Positions 38,968 to 48,722 are shown, counted from the first letter of the stretch. The stretch is 64,000 nt of DNA from Rhodospirillales bacterium 24-66-33 (GCA_002281855.1 NCHQ01000025.1:31275-95274), one strand, 5' to 3'. Made by a program: numbers and translations. The notes: a model not told the origin generated them from the letters alone.

Positions 38968-39675
38968 GTGAAGAATAACAGCTGCTGCATCTTTCTCGGC
39001 ACCCAGCTCTGGGTTGCCCTCGCCGTCCTCGCCGTCCTCGCCAGTCCGACCCTGGCCGCTGGCGGCGCCCACATCGTCGACGATTCCGAGGTCGAAACGC
39101 CCGGCACGTGTCATCTCGAACTGTGGGTGTCGCGCTTCGTGCCCGGCGACGGGTATGGAAATGTGGGACCGGCCTGCACGGCCCTGAAAATTCCCTGGCT
39201 GCAGTTCGGCGTAAACTACCAGCACTATTGGGATGAAGCCGTCGCCGCGCCGCTGATCGGGCCGGCGCTGAAGATCAACTTCCAGCCGGCCGCGGAAGGC
39301 GTGGGTTTCGCGTTGGGGCTGAACGCGGCCGTCAACGCACAAACCGGCGAACTGGGCTTGGCCAGCCTGCTCGCCCTCGTGACCGTCCCGGTCACGGAAA
39401 AAATCCGGATCAATCTGAATGCCGGCTGGAGCTATCTGAACGACGAAAATCCCACCGCTTTTTTCTGGGGCGGCCAGGTCGAGGTCAGTGTCGGCTGGGA
39501 CGTTACCCTGATGATGGAAGCCTTCGGTCGCCAGCCCGGCACGATCGGCAACCAGATGGGCCTGCGCTACACGCCGGCCGCCCATCCGCAGTTCGACTTC
39601 GACCTGCTCGTGGGCACGGTTTTCGATCAGGACAGCACCAAGTTCTTCACGCTGGGCGTAACCCTGCGGTTCTGA
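38968..39675 (+). CDS. Outer-membrane beta-barrel-like protein
   Basis: Predicted secreted protein of 235 aa from GTG at 38968, which gives a good signal peptide (QLWVALAVLAVLASPTLA) cut before AGGAH. The rest alternates polar and hydrophobic residues as in beta-strands and ends in LGVTLRF; a C-terminal Phe is a sorting signal of outer-membrane barrels. It could belong to the phenol-degradation MetA-like/porin-type families. A GTG at 38920 overlapping the deacetylase stop (GTGA) is the alternative start and would couple the two genes. Function unknown. Confidence 0.7.
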   Translation: MKNNSCCIFLGTQLWVALAVLAVLASPTLAAGGAHIVDDSEVETPGTCHLELWVSRFVPGDGYGNVGPACTALKIPWLQFGVNYQHYWDEAVAAPLIGPALKINFQPAAEGVGFALGLNAAVNAQTGELGLASLLALVTVPVTEKIRINLNAGWSYLNDENPTAFFWGGQVEVSVGWDVTLMMEAFGRQPGTIGNQMGLRYTPAAHPQFDFDLLVGTVFDQDSTKFFTLGVTLRF

Positions 39676-39691
39676 AATCGGCGGTTTGCCG

Positions 39692-41791
39692 CTATTTCCG
39701 GTCCATGTACCAGGTGCCGTCCCATTCTGCCGGCACACCCTCGCGGAGAAACCTTTCGCAACGCCCGATGAAGACGTGACTGGGCGGGTCCTCCTCGCGC
39801 ATCGCCGCCGCTGCCTGGAAGCCGGCCAGCGCCTCCTCGAAGCGACCCGCGACATAGGCCTCGCGGGCCTTCTCCCATTTGACGAGGAAGGCCGCATGCT
39901 CGGCGCGGCTGGCGGCTTCGCCCATCGGCTCGTAGACGTCGTGCGCTTCGGTAGTGCCGACGGCAACCACGCGGTCGATATGGCGCCACACGAACAGCGC
40001 CGAGGTCGGCTGGGCGACCTCGCCGCTCGCCAGGATTTCGGTGCCGTAGACCTTGTTCATGCCCTCGAGGCGCGACGCCTGATTGGCGACCTGTCCGACC
40101 AGCGTGTAGTTGATGCGCTCGCGTGCCCCGACATTGCCGACCACGGCGGGACCGGTATGCACGCCGAAGCGCGTGCGGAAACCCGGCCGGCCGCGCTCGC
40201 GCCATTTCTCCGAAAGGGCATGGCCCGCGGCGGCGGCCTGCAGCGCGCCGCGGCAGGCATTGGCGATGTGTTCCGGGTCGGTCTCGGGCGCGTTCCAGAA
40301 CGACATGATGCTGTCGCCGATATACTTGTCGATCATGCCTCGGTTGGCCGAGATCGCCGAGCCCAGTGCCTCGAAGTAGCGCGACAGCCGGCTGGTCAGC
40401 AGTTCCGGCTCCATCGTCTCGGTGAGCAGCGAAAAGCCCTCGATATCGGTGAACATCACCGTGATCTCGCGGCGCGTGCCGCCGACCCCGCTGCTCTCGG
40501 GCGACCGCATGATCTGCTGCACGAGATTCTTGGAGACGTAGCGCCCGAATATCTCCAGGCCTGCGCGCATGTTCTCGACAGCATCGGAGAGACGGACGAT
40601 CTCGGTGATGCGGCTCTGCACCGGTTGCTGGTCGGAGAAATCGAGCTGACGGATGCGCTCGGTCTTGAGCGCGATGCGGGTGATCGAGCGCGAGAGGATC
40701 AGCGACGCCGCCAGCGCCCCGAGCGCGGCGAGCGCCACGGCCACGGCCGCGGCGATTGCGGCCCGCTGCAAAAGCACGCGCGACTCGGCCGTCAGCTCCA
40801 GCACCGGCACCGCCGCGGCGATCACGAAGCGCTGCCACAGCAAGGGCGGCATGCGGTGGACGATGACGCGATAGGCATGGCCCCCCGCCTCGACCTGGCG
40901 GTCGATTCTCGCGTCCGTGGCAACGGCCTCCTCCACGGCCCTGTGCAGGATCTGCCGCACCTCGGCGTCGGCCGGCAGGCAACCGGGCAGCGTCGGTGCG
41001 CACGGCTCCGACTCGATCTCGACCGCGCCCCCGGAATGGCCCACCACGATCACCGAGTTCTCGGTGATCTTGTAGGCCGTGAGAAGCTCCGACAGGGTGC
41101 GGAGCGTGAAATCGAACCCTACGACGCCGATACCGGTGCGCAGCGGAATGCCGGCGGAAATGCCGGCGTCCGGCGTCTGCACAAATCGATAAGGATCGGT
41201 GAGGATCGCCTGCTTCGCCTTCATCGCGTCGACGTACCAGGGGCGGGTGCGTGCATCGAAAGTCGAGGTGGTGGTCCGGGCGGGACCGTGGCTGCCGTCC
41301 GGCAGATAGAACCAGTAGGTTTCCGTCCGCGGAGGCGCCCCGGCCTCGATCACCCGCACGATTGTCGACTCACCGTCCGGCGCGTCCAGTTCGATTCGCT
41401 GCTCGATGGTGAAGGTTTCAGGCCGCCCGGCATAAATGAAGCTGCCGTCCTGATAGCCGACGAAGGCCGACTGCACCGCCGGATGACGATCCAGCATGGC
41501 GATGAGCTGGTGCCGACGCTGCTCGTCGATCACCGGATTTTCCGAGGCATTGAAGCTCGGACCGAAGGCCAGGGTCTGGCCGACCGAGATCACCACGTGC
41601 AGCCCGTCGGTGAGGAAATCCTCCACCGCCGACTCGAGATGGCCGACCCTCTGGTCCGCGCTGCGCTGTTCAAGCAGGTCGACGGATCGCCAGCCGAGCC
41701 ACAGCAGCACGCTCGTGAGCGGCACCACGACCAGGGCCATCAGCGTCAGGATCGTGACGCTGAACGGAATCGACCGGCGCCCCGGCATCAA
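39692..41791 (-). CDS. Membrane class III adenylate/guanylate cyclase with extracytoplasmic sensor
   Basis: Makes a cyclic nucleotide (likely cAMP) in response to an external cue. The 699-aa protein has an N-terminal helix (about 10-32), a periplasmic Cache-like sensor of roughly 290 residues, a second helix (IAAAVAVALAALGALAASLI), a HAMP region, and a class III catalytic domain: metal Asp in VMFTDIEGFS, a Lys typical of adenine binding in DKYIGDSIMSFW, and the RINYTLVGQVANQASRLEG segment. A C-terminal stretch resembles a TPR-like helical tail. It converges with the barrel gene, 16 bp away. Confidence 0.92.
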   Translation of the reverse strand: MMPGRRSIPFSVTILTLMALVVVPLTSVLLWLGWRSVDLLEQRSADQRVGHLESAVEDFLTDGLHVVISVGQTLAFGPSFNASENPVIDEQRRHQLIAMLDRHPAVQSAFVGYQDGSFIYAGRPETFTIEQRIELDAPDGESTIVRVIEAGAPPRTETYWFYLPDGSHGPARTTTSTFDARTRPWYVDAMKAKQAILTDPYRFVQTPDAGISAGIPLRTGIGVVGFDFTLRTLSELLTAYKITENSVIVVGHSGGAVEIESEPCAPTLPGCLPADAEVRQILHRAVEEAVATDARIDRQVEAGGHAYRVIVHRMPPLLWQRFVIAAAVPVLELTAESRVLLQRAAIAAAVAVALAALGALAASLILSRSITRIALKTERIRQLDFSDQQPVQSRITEIVRLSDAVENMRAGLEIFGRYVSKNLVQQIMRSPESSGVGGTRREITVMFTDIEGFSLLTETMEPELLTSRLSRYFEALGSAISANRGMIDKYIGDSIMSFWNAPETDPEHIANACRGALQAAAAGHALSEKWRERGRPGFRTRFGVHTGPAVVGNVGARERINYTLVGQVANQASRLEGMNKVYGTEILASGEVAQPTSALFVWRHIDRVVAVGTTEAHDVYEPMGEAASRAEHAAFLVKWEKAREAYVAGRFEEALAGFQAAAAMREEDPPSHVFIGRCERFLREGVPAEWDGTWYMDRK

Positions 41792-41819
41792 ACGTCAGAC
41801 GACTGCAATAAACGCAAGG

Positions 41820-42185
41820 TCAGGCCTTCACGGCATTCCATTTGCAGCCGCCATCCTGGCTCTGCGCCACCAGCGTCGGCGGGGTGGCGCCAAGATCGGC
41901 CGTGTAAATGATGTTCATGCGACCGAGGTTGAAGGTCCCCTGATAGACGTTGGGGCGGATCAACTTCATCTTCACGTCGATTCCGCCAGCCGACTTCACC
42001 TCGGCCTGGCCGTTCGCGATCTTGAACGTATGTTCCCGGGTGAAGGAGGAGTCCATCTGGATACAGCCTGAGATGCTGTTGGGATTCTCCTTGAACCGAA
42101 ACGTCACCTCGACGTTCTGCTGGGCGGCAGCCGCCAGCGGCATCAGTCCCGCCAGCACGAGCGGAGCGAATCTCTTGAACAACAT
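41820..42185 (-). CDS. Small secreted hypothetical protein
   Basis: Protein of 121 aa from the ATG at 42183-42185 (MLFKRFAPLVLAGLM), with a signal peptide ending AAAAQQ and AAGGAC upstream. The mature part contains NVEVTFRFKENPNSISGCIQ and ends DGGCKWNAVKA, with two Cys that could pair. A further upstream in-frame ATG (42200) adds five residues. It has no recognisable domain; small periplasmic DUF-type proteins look alike. It lies between the cyclase and aquaporin genes, all on the minus strand. Confidence 0.6.
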   Translation of the reverse strand: MLFKRFAPLVLAGLMPLAAAAQQNVEVTFRFKENPNSISGCIQMDSSFTREHTFKIANGQAEVKSAGGIDVKMKLIRPNVYQGTFNLGRMNIIYTADLGATPPTLVAQSQDGGCKWNAVKA

Positions 42186-42244
42186 CGGGACGTCCTTCAT
42201 TGGCCGCGGGCTGTGGCGCATTCTACAGCGGGCGGACGGCCCCG

Positions 42245-42937
42245 TCAGTCCTTGCTGCGCAGCAGTCCGTAGGCCGCGCCCGCGATCGCCCCTCCCAGCA
42301 GCGGCGCCACCCAGAACAGCCAAAGTTGCGACAGGGCCGCGCCACCCACGAACAGTGCCGGCGCCGTGCTGCGCGCGGGATTCACGGACGTATTGGTCAC
42401 CGGAATGGTCACCAGGTGAATGAGCGTGAGCGCGAGGCCGATCGCGAGGCCCGCCACCGCCGGGCTGACGCGCTTGTCGGTGGCGCCGAGGATGATGGTC
42501 ACGAAGCCGAAGGTCATGACGACTTCGATGACCAGCGCCGAGACCAGCCCGTACTTGCCCGGCGAATGATCGCCGTAGCCGTTGGTCGCAAAGCTACCGA
42601 TTTCGGCCCCGGCCTTGCCCGTCGCCACGACGTAGAGGATGGCGGCGCCCGCGATGCCGCCCAGCACCTGCGCGGCGACATACTGCACGACCTCGGCGAG
42701 GGGAAAGCGGCCGGCAACGGCCAGGCCGACCGTCACCGCCGGGTTGAAATGACCGCCCGACACGCCGCCCACGGCATAGACCATCGTGAGGACGGTGAGG
42801 CCGAAGGCGAGCGCCACACCGGCGAAGCCGATGCCGAGTTGCGGGAAGCCGGCGGCGAGCACGGCGCTGCCGCAGCCGCCCAGCACAAGCCAGGCGGTCC
42901 CCAGAAATTCTGCATAGAGACGATTGGTGATCGGCAT
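42245..42937 (-). CDS. aqpZ: Aquaporin Z
   Basis: Water channel of 230 aa. Six membrane helices are apparent and both half-helix motifs are intact: GGHFNPAVTVG and NTSVNPARSTAPAL (two NPA boxes). The protein starts MPITNRLYAEFLGTAWLVLGGCGSAV, as in E. coli AqpZ. The selectivity-filter Arg follows the second NPA (NPAR). The gene has a GGGGAGAG upstream of its ATG at 42935-42937 and stands alone. Confidence 0.95.
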   Translation of the reverse strand: MPITNRLYAEFLGTAWLVLGGCGSAVLAAGFPQLGIGFAGVALAFGLTVLTMVYAVGGVSGGHFNPAVTVGLAVAGRFPLAEVVQYVAAQVLGGIAGAAILYVVATGKAGAEIGSFATNGYGDHSPGKYGLVSALVIEVVMTFGFVTIILGATDKRVSPAVAGLAIGLALTLIHLVTIPVTNTSVNPARSTAPALFVGGAALSQLWLFWVAPLLGGAIAGAAYGLLRSKD

Positions 42938-43129
42938 GTTCTCTCCCCGAGTTGCCGAGGGGAATCTACGCCTTCGTCGAATATTCCCCTAGCGCATGCG
43001 CATACCCTCCATGTCGCAAAGCGGTGGATCATCTCCCGCGCCGCAACATGCGAAGCGTCATCCAACGGAAATCTGCCGTTCACGAAATCGCCCTAGCGTG
43101 CCGCCCTCGCCGTCCAAGGGGTTCACGCC

Positions 43130-44764
43130 ATGTTTCTGCGCCGCCGCGCTTTGATCGCCGCATCCGGTCTCGCCGCCACCAGCTTGGGCCTGCCGCGTAT
43201 CGCGCTGGGCCAGGCCGACCGCCGTCCCTCCATCACCATCGCCGTGCAGCAGATCGCCAACAGCGCCGCGCTGGAGCCGCTGCGCGAGCAGTCCAATGTC
43301 GGGCAGCGCGTCTTCTCCTTCATCTTCGAGCGCCTGATCATGCAGGACCTGCTCGCCAAGCTGGAGGAAGTGCCGGGCCTCGCCGAGAGCTGGAAGCGCA
43401 TCGACGCCCGCACCGTCGAGTTCACCCTGCGCAAGGGCGTGAAGTTCCACAACGGCGACGAGCTGACGGCCGACGACGTGGTCTTCACCTTCAGCCGCGA
43501 CCGCATGTTCGGGCCCGACTACGACATCGCCTCGAACAAGACGCTGTTCACCTCGGTACTCATCCGCGATTCAGTCCAGGGCAAGAACCTGCCGCCCGAA
43601 GTCCCCGCCGTGGCCAAGCGCCTGTTCCCGGCGCTCGAGAAGGTCGAGGCCGTCGACAAGTACACCGTCCGCTTCGTCAACCGCACGCCGGACGTGACCA
43701 TGGAGGGGCGTATCGGGCGCCTCGGCAGCGACATCGTCTCGCGCCGCGCCTACGACGAAGCCAAGAGCTGGCTCGACTGGGCGCGCGCGCCGGTCTCCAC
43801 CGGACCTTACAAGGTGCGCGAGTTCGTGCCCGACCAGTCGCTGACCCTCGACGCGCATGACGACTACTGGGGCGGCCGCCCGCCGCTGAAGAGCGTGCGC
43901 ATCATGGTGGTGCCCGAGGTCGCGACCCGCATCAACGGCCTGCTGGCCGGCCAGTTCGACTTCATCTGCGACGTGCCGCCCGACCAGATCCCGGGCATCG
44001 AGAAGAACCCGAAGTTCGAGGTGCTGGGCAGCACCATCGTCAACCACCGCATCACGGTGTTCGACAAGAACCATCCGCGCCTCGCCGACCCGCGCATCCG
44101 CCAGGCCTTCACGCACGCGATCGACCGTCAGGCGATCGTCGACGCGCTGTGGTCGGGCCGCACCCGCGTGCCGGCCGGCCTGCAATGGGAATTCTACGGC
44201 CCGATGTTCGTCGAGAACTGGACAGTGCCGGCCTACGACCTCGCCAAGGCCAAGGCGCTACTGAAGGCAGCCAACTACAAGGGCGATCCGATCCCCTACC
44301 GCCTGCTCAACAACTATTACACCAACCAGGTGTCGACGGCGCAGGTGCTGGTCGAGATGTGGCGCGCCGCCGGCCTCAACGTGCAAATCGAGATGAAGGA
44401 GAACTGGCAGCAGATCTTCGACGCCAACAGCCCGCGCGCGGTGCGCGACTGGTCCAACAGCGCCGGCTTCAACGATCCGATCTCCTCGCTGGTCGCCCAG
44501 CACGGCCCGCAGGGCCAGCAGCAGCAGGTCGGCGAATGGACCAACGAGGAGATGAACAGGCTTTCGGTGGCGATGGAGGTCGAGACCGACATGTCCAAGC
44601 GCAAGGCGATGTTCAAGCGCATGCTCGAAATCTGCGAGCGCGAAGACCCCGCCTATACGGTGCTGCACCAGAACGCGACCTTCACGGCCAAGCGCAAGGA
44701 CATCAAGTGGAAGGCCTCGCCGTCCTTCGCCATGGAGTTCCGCAGCAATAATTTCGCGATCTGA
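43130..44764 (+). CDS. ABC importer substrate-binding protein, family 5 (second system)
   Basis: Periplasmic receptor of 544 aa. The N-terminus MFLRRRALIAASGLAATSLG has an RRR and an Ala-rich core, consistent with Tat export, ending near ALGQAD. SBP_bac_5 blocks include GLAESWKRIDARTVEFTLRKGVKFHNGDELTADDV and the AFTHAIDRQAIVDALWSG hinge region. It is first of a five-gene operon (binding protein, two ATPases, two permeases) with an intergenic gap of 192 bp upstream that should hold the promoter. Ligand unknown; peptides, opines and nickel are possibilities in this family. Confidence 0.92.
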   Translation: MFLRRRALIAASGLAATSLGLPRIALGQADRRPSITIAVQQIANSAALEPLREQSNVGQRVFSFIFERLIMQDLLAKLEEVPGLAESWKRIDARTVEFTLRKGVKFHNGDELTADDVVFTFSRDRMFGPDYDIASNKTLFTSVLIRDSVQGKNLPPEVPAVAKRLFPALEKVEAVDKYTVRFVNRTPDVTMEGRIGRLGSDIVSRRAYDEAKSWLDWARAPVSTGPYKVREFVPDQSLTLDAHDDYWGGRPPLKSVRIMVVPEVATRINGLLAGQFDFICDVPPDQIPGIEKNPKFEVLGSTIVNHRITVFDKNHPRLADPRIRQAFTHAIDRQAIVDALWSGRTRVPAGLQWEFYGPMFVENWTVPAYDLAKAKALLKAANYKGDPIPYRLLNNYYTNQVSTAQVLVEMWRAAGLNVQIEMKENWQQIFDANSPRAVRDWSNSAGFNDPISSLVAQHGPQGQQQQVGEWTNEEMNRLSVAMEVETDMSKRKAMFKRMLEICEREDPAYTVLHQNATFTAKRKDIKWKASPSFAMEFRSNNFAI

Positions 44765-44774
44765 GGGCCGTGCA

Positions 44775-45779
44775 ATGACGGCTCCCCTCGTCGCGGTGCG
44801 CGGGCTCACCGTCGATTTCGCGAGTGGCGCGCAGGCTTCGCGCGCCGTCGACGGGGTGAGCCTCGAGATCGCCCCCGGCGAAGCGCTGGGCATCGTGGGC
44901 GAATCGGGCTCGGGCAAGAGCGTGACCTGGCTGGCCGCGCTCGGACTCCTGCCGACCAGGGCCCGCGTGACGGGCTCGGTCCGGATCGAAGGCAAGGAAC
45001 TGGTCGGCGCCGTGCGCAGCGACCTCGAACGGGTGCGCGGCAAGCGCATCGCCATGATCTTCCAGGACCCGTCGAGCTGCCTCAATCCGGTCCATCGCAT
45101 CGGCCGGCAGCTGGTCGAGGCGCTCGGCCTGCATCGCGGCCTGGGCGGACGCGCCGCCGAGGCCGAGGCGTTGCGCCTGCTCGACCAGGTTGGCATCGCC
45201 GACGCCCGCCGGCGCCTGTCCGACTATCCGCATCTTCTTTCCGGCGGCCTGAACCAGAGGGTCATGATCGCCATGGCGCTGGCCGGCGAGCCCGACCTGC
45301 TGGTCGCCGACGAGCCGACGACGGCGCTCGATGCCACCATCCAGGCGCAGATCCTCGCCCTGCTCGGCAGCATCCGGCGCGACACCGGCATGGCGCTGGT
45401 GCTGATCAGCCACGATCTCGGCGTCGTCGCGGAGAATGTCGATCGCGTGGCGGTGATGTATGCCGGCCGCCTGGTCGAGGAAGCGCCCGGCACCGACCTG
45501 TTCGGCGCGGCGCGCCATCCCTACACGCAGGGCCTGCTGGCGGCTCTGCCCACCCTGACCGGTCCGCGCCGGCGCCTCGCCGCCATCCCCGGCACGGTGC
45601 CCGAACCCGGCAACATGCCGGCCGGCTGCGCCTTCGCGCCCCGCTGTCCCGTCGCCGAGACGAGATGCGCGACGGTGCCGCCGCCGTCGCGCACCGTTGG
45701 CTTCCTTCATGTCGCCGCCTGCCATCGCCGCATCGAGGCGGGCGTGTCGGCCTGGACCCAGAAGCAGGCCGCGGAATGA
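44775..45779 (+). CDS. ABC importer ATPase, DppD type
   Basis: Nucleotide-binding subunit of 334 aa. Walker A is GESGSGKSV, Walker B LLVADEPTTALD and the signature LSGGL (canonically LSGGQ). The C-terminal oligopeptide-transporter extension is present, with GCAFAPRCPVAETRCATVPP holding Cys typical of DppD/OppD iron-sulfur-type tails. It begins 10 bases after the binding-protein stop and ends in ATGA overlap with the DppF-type gene. Confidence 0.92.
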   Translation: MTAPLVAVRGLTVDFASGAQASRAVDGVSLEIAPGEALGIVGESGSGKSVTWLAALGLLPTRARVTGSVRIEGKELVGAVRSDLERVRGKRIAMIFQDPSSCLNPVHRIGRQLVEALGLHRGLGGRAAEAEALRLLDQVGIADARRRLSDYPHLLSGGLNQRVMIAMALAGEPDLLVADEPTTALDATIQAQILALLGSIRRDTGMALVLISHDLGVVAENVDRVAVMYAGRLVEEAPGTDLFGAARHPYTQGLLAALPTLTGPRRRLAAIPGTVPEPGNMPAGCAFAPRCPVAETRCATVPPPSRTVGFLHVAACHRRIEAGVSAWTQKQAAE

Positions 45780-46774
45780 GCGCGCTGCTCCAGGCGTCGG
45801 ACCTGCGCCGGCACTATCGGGTCCGCAGCGCCCCCGGTCTGTTCGCACCCAAGGCGGTGCTGCGCGCCGTCGACGGCGTGTCGCTCGCCCTCCATCCGGG
45901 CCGCACCTTGGGTCTGGTGGGCGAATCGGGCTGCGGCAAGTCGACGACCGGCAAGCTGGTGCTGGGACTGGTGCCGCCCACGTCGGGCACCGTGCACTAT
46001 CGAGGACAGCCGTTGCCGCCGGTCGGTACGCCCGCCTGGCGCGGCCTGCGCCGGCATGTCCAGATGGTCTATCAGGATCCCTTGGGCGCCCTCGACCGCC
46101 GCCTGCCGATCGGCACGCAGATCGAAGAGCCGCTGGTCATCCACGCGCAGGCCTCGGCCCCGGAGCGCCGCGACCGCGCGCTGGCAGCGATGGAATCGGT
46201 CGGCCTGCAGCTTCACCAGTACCAACGCTATCCGCACGAACTGTCCGGCGGCCAGCGCCAGCGCGTCGTGCTGGCGCGGGCCCTGATGACGAAGCCCGAC
46301 CTGCTGGTCTGCGACGAACCGATCTCGGCGCTCGACGTGTCGATCCAGGCGCAGGTCGTGAATCTCCTGCTCGACCTGCAGGACCGGCTGGGCATTGCCT
46401 ATCTGTTTATCAGCCACGACCTCAGGGTCGTGCGCCAGGTGAGCCACGACGTCGCCGTCATGTATCTCGGCCGCATCGTCGAGCAGGGCGAGGCCGAAAG
46501 CCTGTTCGCCACACCCGCGCATCCCTATACGCGCGCGCTGGTGGCGGCGATCCCCACCGTGAATTTCGGCGGCGGCCCGAAGCGCGAGCGCCTGCTGCTG
46601 CAGGGCGATCCGCCCAATCCCGTAAACGTGCCCTCCGGCTGCGCCTTCCACACGCGCTGCCCCTTCGCCACCGCGCAGTGCCGCGCCGAAGCGCCGACGC
46701 TGCAACCCCTGTCGGGTGGCCGCATGGTCGCCTGCCACCGCGTCCACGAACCCGCCCTGCAGGTCGCCGCCTGA
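45776..46774 (+). CDS. ABC importer ATPase, DppF type
   Basis: Second nucleotide-binding subunit, 332 aa. Walker A is GESGCGKST, signature LSGGQRQRV and Walker B LLVCDEPISALD. The C-terminal extension has GCAFHTRCPFATAQC. The start at 45776 overlaps the DppD-type stop by 4 bases and the stop overlaps the permease start by one base (TGATG). It forms a heterodimer with the preceding ATPase, in contrast to the fused version at 11995. Confidence 0.92.
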   Translation: MSALLQASDLRRHYRVRSAPGLFAPKAVLRAVDGVSLALHPGRTLGLVGESGCGKSTTGKLVLGLVPPTSGTVHYRGQPLPPVGTPAWRGLRRHVQMVYQDPLGALDRRLPIGTQIEEPLVIHAQASAPERRDRALAAMESVGLQLHQYQRYPHELSGGQRQRVVLARALMTKPDLLVCDEPISALDVSIQAQVVNLLLDLQDRLGIAYLFISHDLRVVRQVSHDVAVMYLGRIVEQGEAESLFATPAHPYTRALVAAIPTVNFGGGPKRERLLLQGDPPNPVNVPSGCAFHTRCPFATAQCRAEAPTLQPLSGGRMVACHRVHEPALQVAA

Positions 46775-47703
46775 TGCTGATGTTCGCCACCTCGCGCCTG
46801 CTGCGCGCGGCCCTCACCATCCTGTTCGTGATGACCTTCGCCTTCGTGGTGCTTCGCCTCTCGGGCGACCCGGCCCTGCTCATCATGTCGGTCGACGCCC
46901 CGCCCGAGGCGGTCGCGGCCTTCCGCGAATCCTGGGGCCTCAACCAGCCGATCTGGGACCAGTATCTGTCCTATATCGGCCATGCGCTCACCGGCGATTT
47001 CGGCAAGTCGATGCGCGACGGACGGCCCGCCATCGACCTCGTGATGGAAAGGGTGCCGGCGACCCTCGCCATAACGATGCCGGCGCTGGCCCTCAAGATC
47101 GGCCTCGGCATTCCCGCCGGCATCTATGCCGCGCTGCATCGCAATTCGATGGCCGACCGGCTGACCATGGCGGCCTCTGTCGCAGGCTTCACCATGCCGA
47201 GCTTCGTCCTGGCACTCTTGCTGGTGCTGGTGTTCGCAGTCCAGCTCGGCTGGCTGCCGGCAAGCGGCAGCGACGGCCTCTCTTCGGCCATCCTGCCCAT
47301 CCTGACGCTGGGCACCGGCGGGGCCGCGATCATGGCGCGCTTCACGCGCTCGGCCATGCTCGAAGTGCTGGGCCAGCCCTATATCCGCGCCGCCTCGGCA
47401 AAGGGCGTGGCCTGGCATGCCGTCGTGACCCGCCACGCGCTGCCCAATGCCGCCATTCCAACCGTCACGATCATCGGCTTCATGGTGGGCAGCCTGGTGG
47501 CCGGCGCCGTCGTCGTCGAAAGCGTCTTCTCGTGGCCGGGCGTCGGCCGGCTGCTGGTCTCGGCCGTGGCCAACCGCGACCTCGCGGTCGTGCAGGCCAT
47601 CCTGATGGTGATCGCGGCGTGGATGGTGATGGCCAATCTCACCGTCGATCTCGCCTACGGCTGGCTCGATCCGCGCGTGCGCGGCACGGCTGCGGCGCAC
47701 TAG
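46774..47703 (+). CDS. ABC importer permease, DppB type (second system)
   Basis: Inner-membrane subunit of 309 aa. It has an N-terminal helix, the VLRLSGDPALLIM entry motif, about six helices and the EAA-like YIRAASAKGVAWHAVVTRHALPN. The VFSWPGVGRLLVSAVANRDL block follows. The ATG at 46774 shares a base with the DppF TGA. The open frame upstream runs through the ATPase gene and is not coding. Confidence 0.92.
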   Translation: MLMFATSRLLRAALTILFVMTFAFVVLRLSGDPALLIMSVDAPPEAVAAFRESWGLNQPIWDQYLSYIGHALTGDFGKSMRDGRPAIDLVMERVPATLAITMPALALKIGLGIPAGIYAALHRNSMADRLTMAASVAGFTMPSFVLALLLVLVFAVQLGWLPASGSDGLSSAILPILTLGTGGAAIMARFTRSAMLEVLGQPYIRAASAKGVAWHAVVTRHALPNAAIPTVTIIGFMVGSLVAGAVVVESVFSWPGVGRLLVSAVANRDLAVVQAILMVIAAWMVMANLTVDLAYGWLDPRVRGTAAAH

Positions 47704-47713
47704 GACAAGCAGC

Positions 47714-48586
47714 ATGGCCATCGCCGAAGCCACACCCGTTCCTGCCATCCGTCGCCGCCGGCTCCCCGCCCTGCCGCTGGGCGTGACCCTGGCGCTCGCC
47801 TGGCTCGCGCTGATGGTCGTGACGGCACTGGGCGCGGATTTCCTCGTGCCCTATTCCATTACCGCCCTCGATCTCAAGGCGCGGCTGGCGCCGCCGGTCC
47901 TGATGGGTGGCAGCTGGGCCCATCTCCTGGGCACCGACGAGCTGGGCCGCGACGTGCTCTCGCGGCTCATCATGTCGATCCGCATGAGCCTGCTGATTGC
48001 CTTCTTCGGCACGATCATCGCGGCAACGCTCGGTACGGCGCTGGGCTTCCTCGCCGCGCACTTCCGCAGGGCCGTCGAACAGGTCGTGCTGATGGCCATC
48101 GACTTCCAGGCCAGCATGCCCTTCATGATCATCGCGCTGTCGGTGCTGGCCTTCCTCGGCAACAGCCTGCCGCTGTTCATCGCGCTGATGGGCTTCCATT
48201 CCTGGGAACGCTACGCCCGCATCGCCCGCGGCCTCACGCTGGCCGCCAACGAGCAGGGCTATGCCGCCGCGATCCGCCAGCTCGGCGCCGGCCCGGCCCG
48301 CATCTACGGCCTGCACATCCTGCCCAACATCGCCTCGACCCTGATCGTGTCGATGACGCTCACCTTTCCGGAGATCATCCTGCTGGAGAGCGGCCTGTCG
48401 TTCCTCGGCCTTGGCGTCCAGCCGCCGCTCGCCTCGCTGGGCAACATGGTGGGCTATGGCCGCGAATATATCAGCCACGCGCCGTGGATCATGCTGGCCC
48501 CGGCCGCCACGATCGTGCTGACCACACTGTCGATCAGCCTTTTAGGCGACTGGCTGCGCGACCGTCTCGACCCGACGTTGCGCTGA
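47714..48586 (+). CDS. ABC importer permease, DppC type (second system)
   Basis: Inner-membrane subunit of 290 aa, last gene of the operon. The first helix follows LPALPLGVTLALAWLALM, then LLGTDELGRDVLSRLIMSIRMSLL typical of DppC, and the EAA segment EQGYAAAIRQLGAGPARIYGLHILPN. It starts 10 bases after the DppB-type stop and is followed by a palindromic element. Confidence 0.92.
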   Translation: MAIAEATPVPAIRRRRLPALPLGVTLALAWLALMVVTALGADFLVPYSITALDLKARLAPPVLMGGSWAHLLGTDELGRDVLSRLIMSIRMSLLIAFFGTIIAATLGTALGFLAAHFRRAVEQVVLMAIDFQASMPFMIIALSVLAFLGNSLPLFIALMGFHSWERYARIARGLTLAANEQGYAAAIRQLGAGPARIYGLHILPNIASTLIVSMTLTFPEIILLESGLSFLGLGVQPPLASLGNMVGYGREYISHAPWIMLAPAATIVLTTLSISLLGDWLRDRLDPTLR

Positions 48587-48610
48587 AAATCAGGGCTTAT
48601 CCACCCACTT

Positions 48611-48722
48611 ACCTCATCCTGAGGAGGCCGCAACGCGGCCGTCTCGAAGGATGGGCAACATACGTGGTGCTCGTGCCCATCCTTCGAGACGCCGCGCTAT
48701 GCGCGGCTCCTCAGGATGAGGT
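48611..48722. repeat. Inverted-repeat element, CCTCATCCTGAGGAG type
   Basis: Left arm 48611-48656 and right arm 48674-48722 are inverted copies with small indels in the middle: ACCTCATCCTGAGGAG and GTCTCGAAGGATGGGC on the left, GCCCATCCTTCGAGAC and CTCCTCAGGATGAGGT on the right. Each arm also contains its own short palindrome (GGCCGCAACGCGGCC; GCCGCGCTATGCGCGGC). It sits between convergent genes. Elements of this sequence type are frequent in Bradyrhizobium-like genomes (recollection, not searched). Confidence 0.88.

Noticed and set aside
42938..43129. EcfG-type stress promoter in the aqpZ/ABC gap
   Set aside because: GGAAA...CGTT-like bases are present but the GGAAC element and spacing do not fit well enough.
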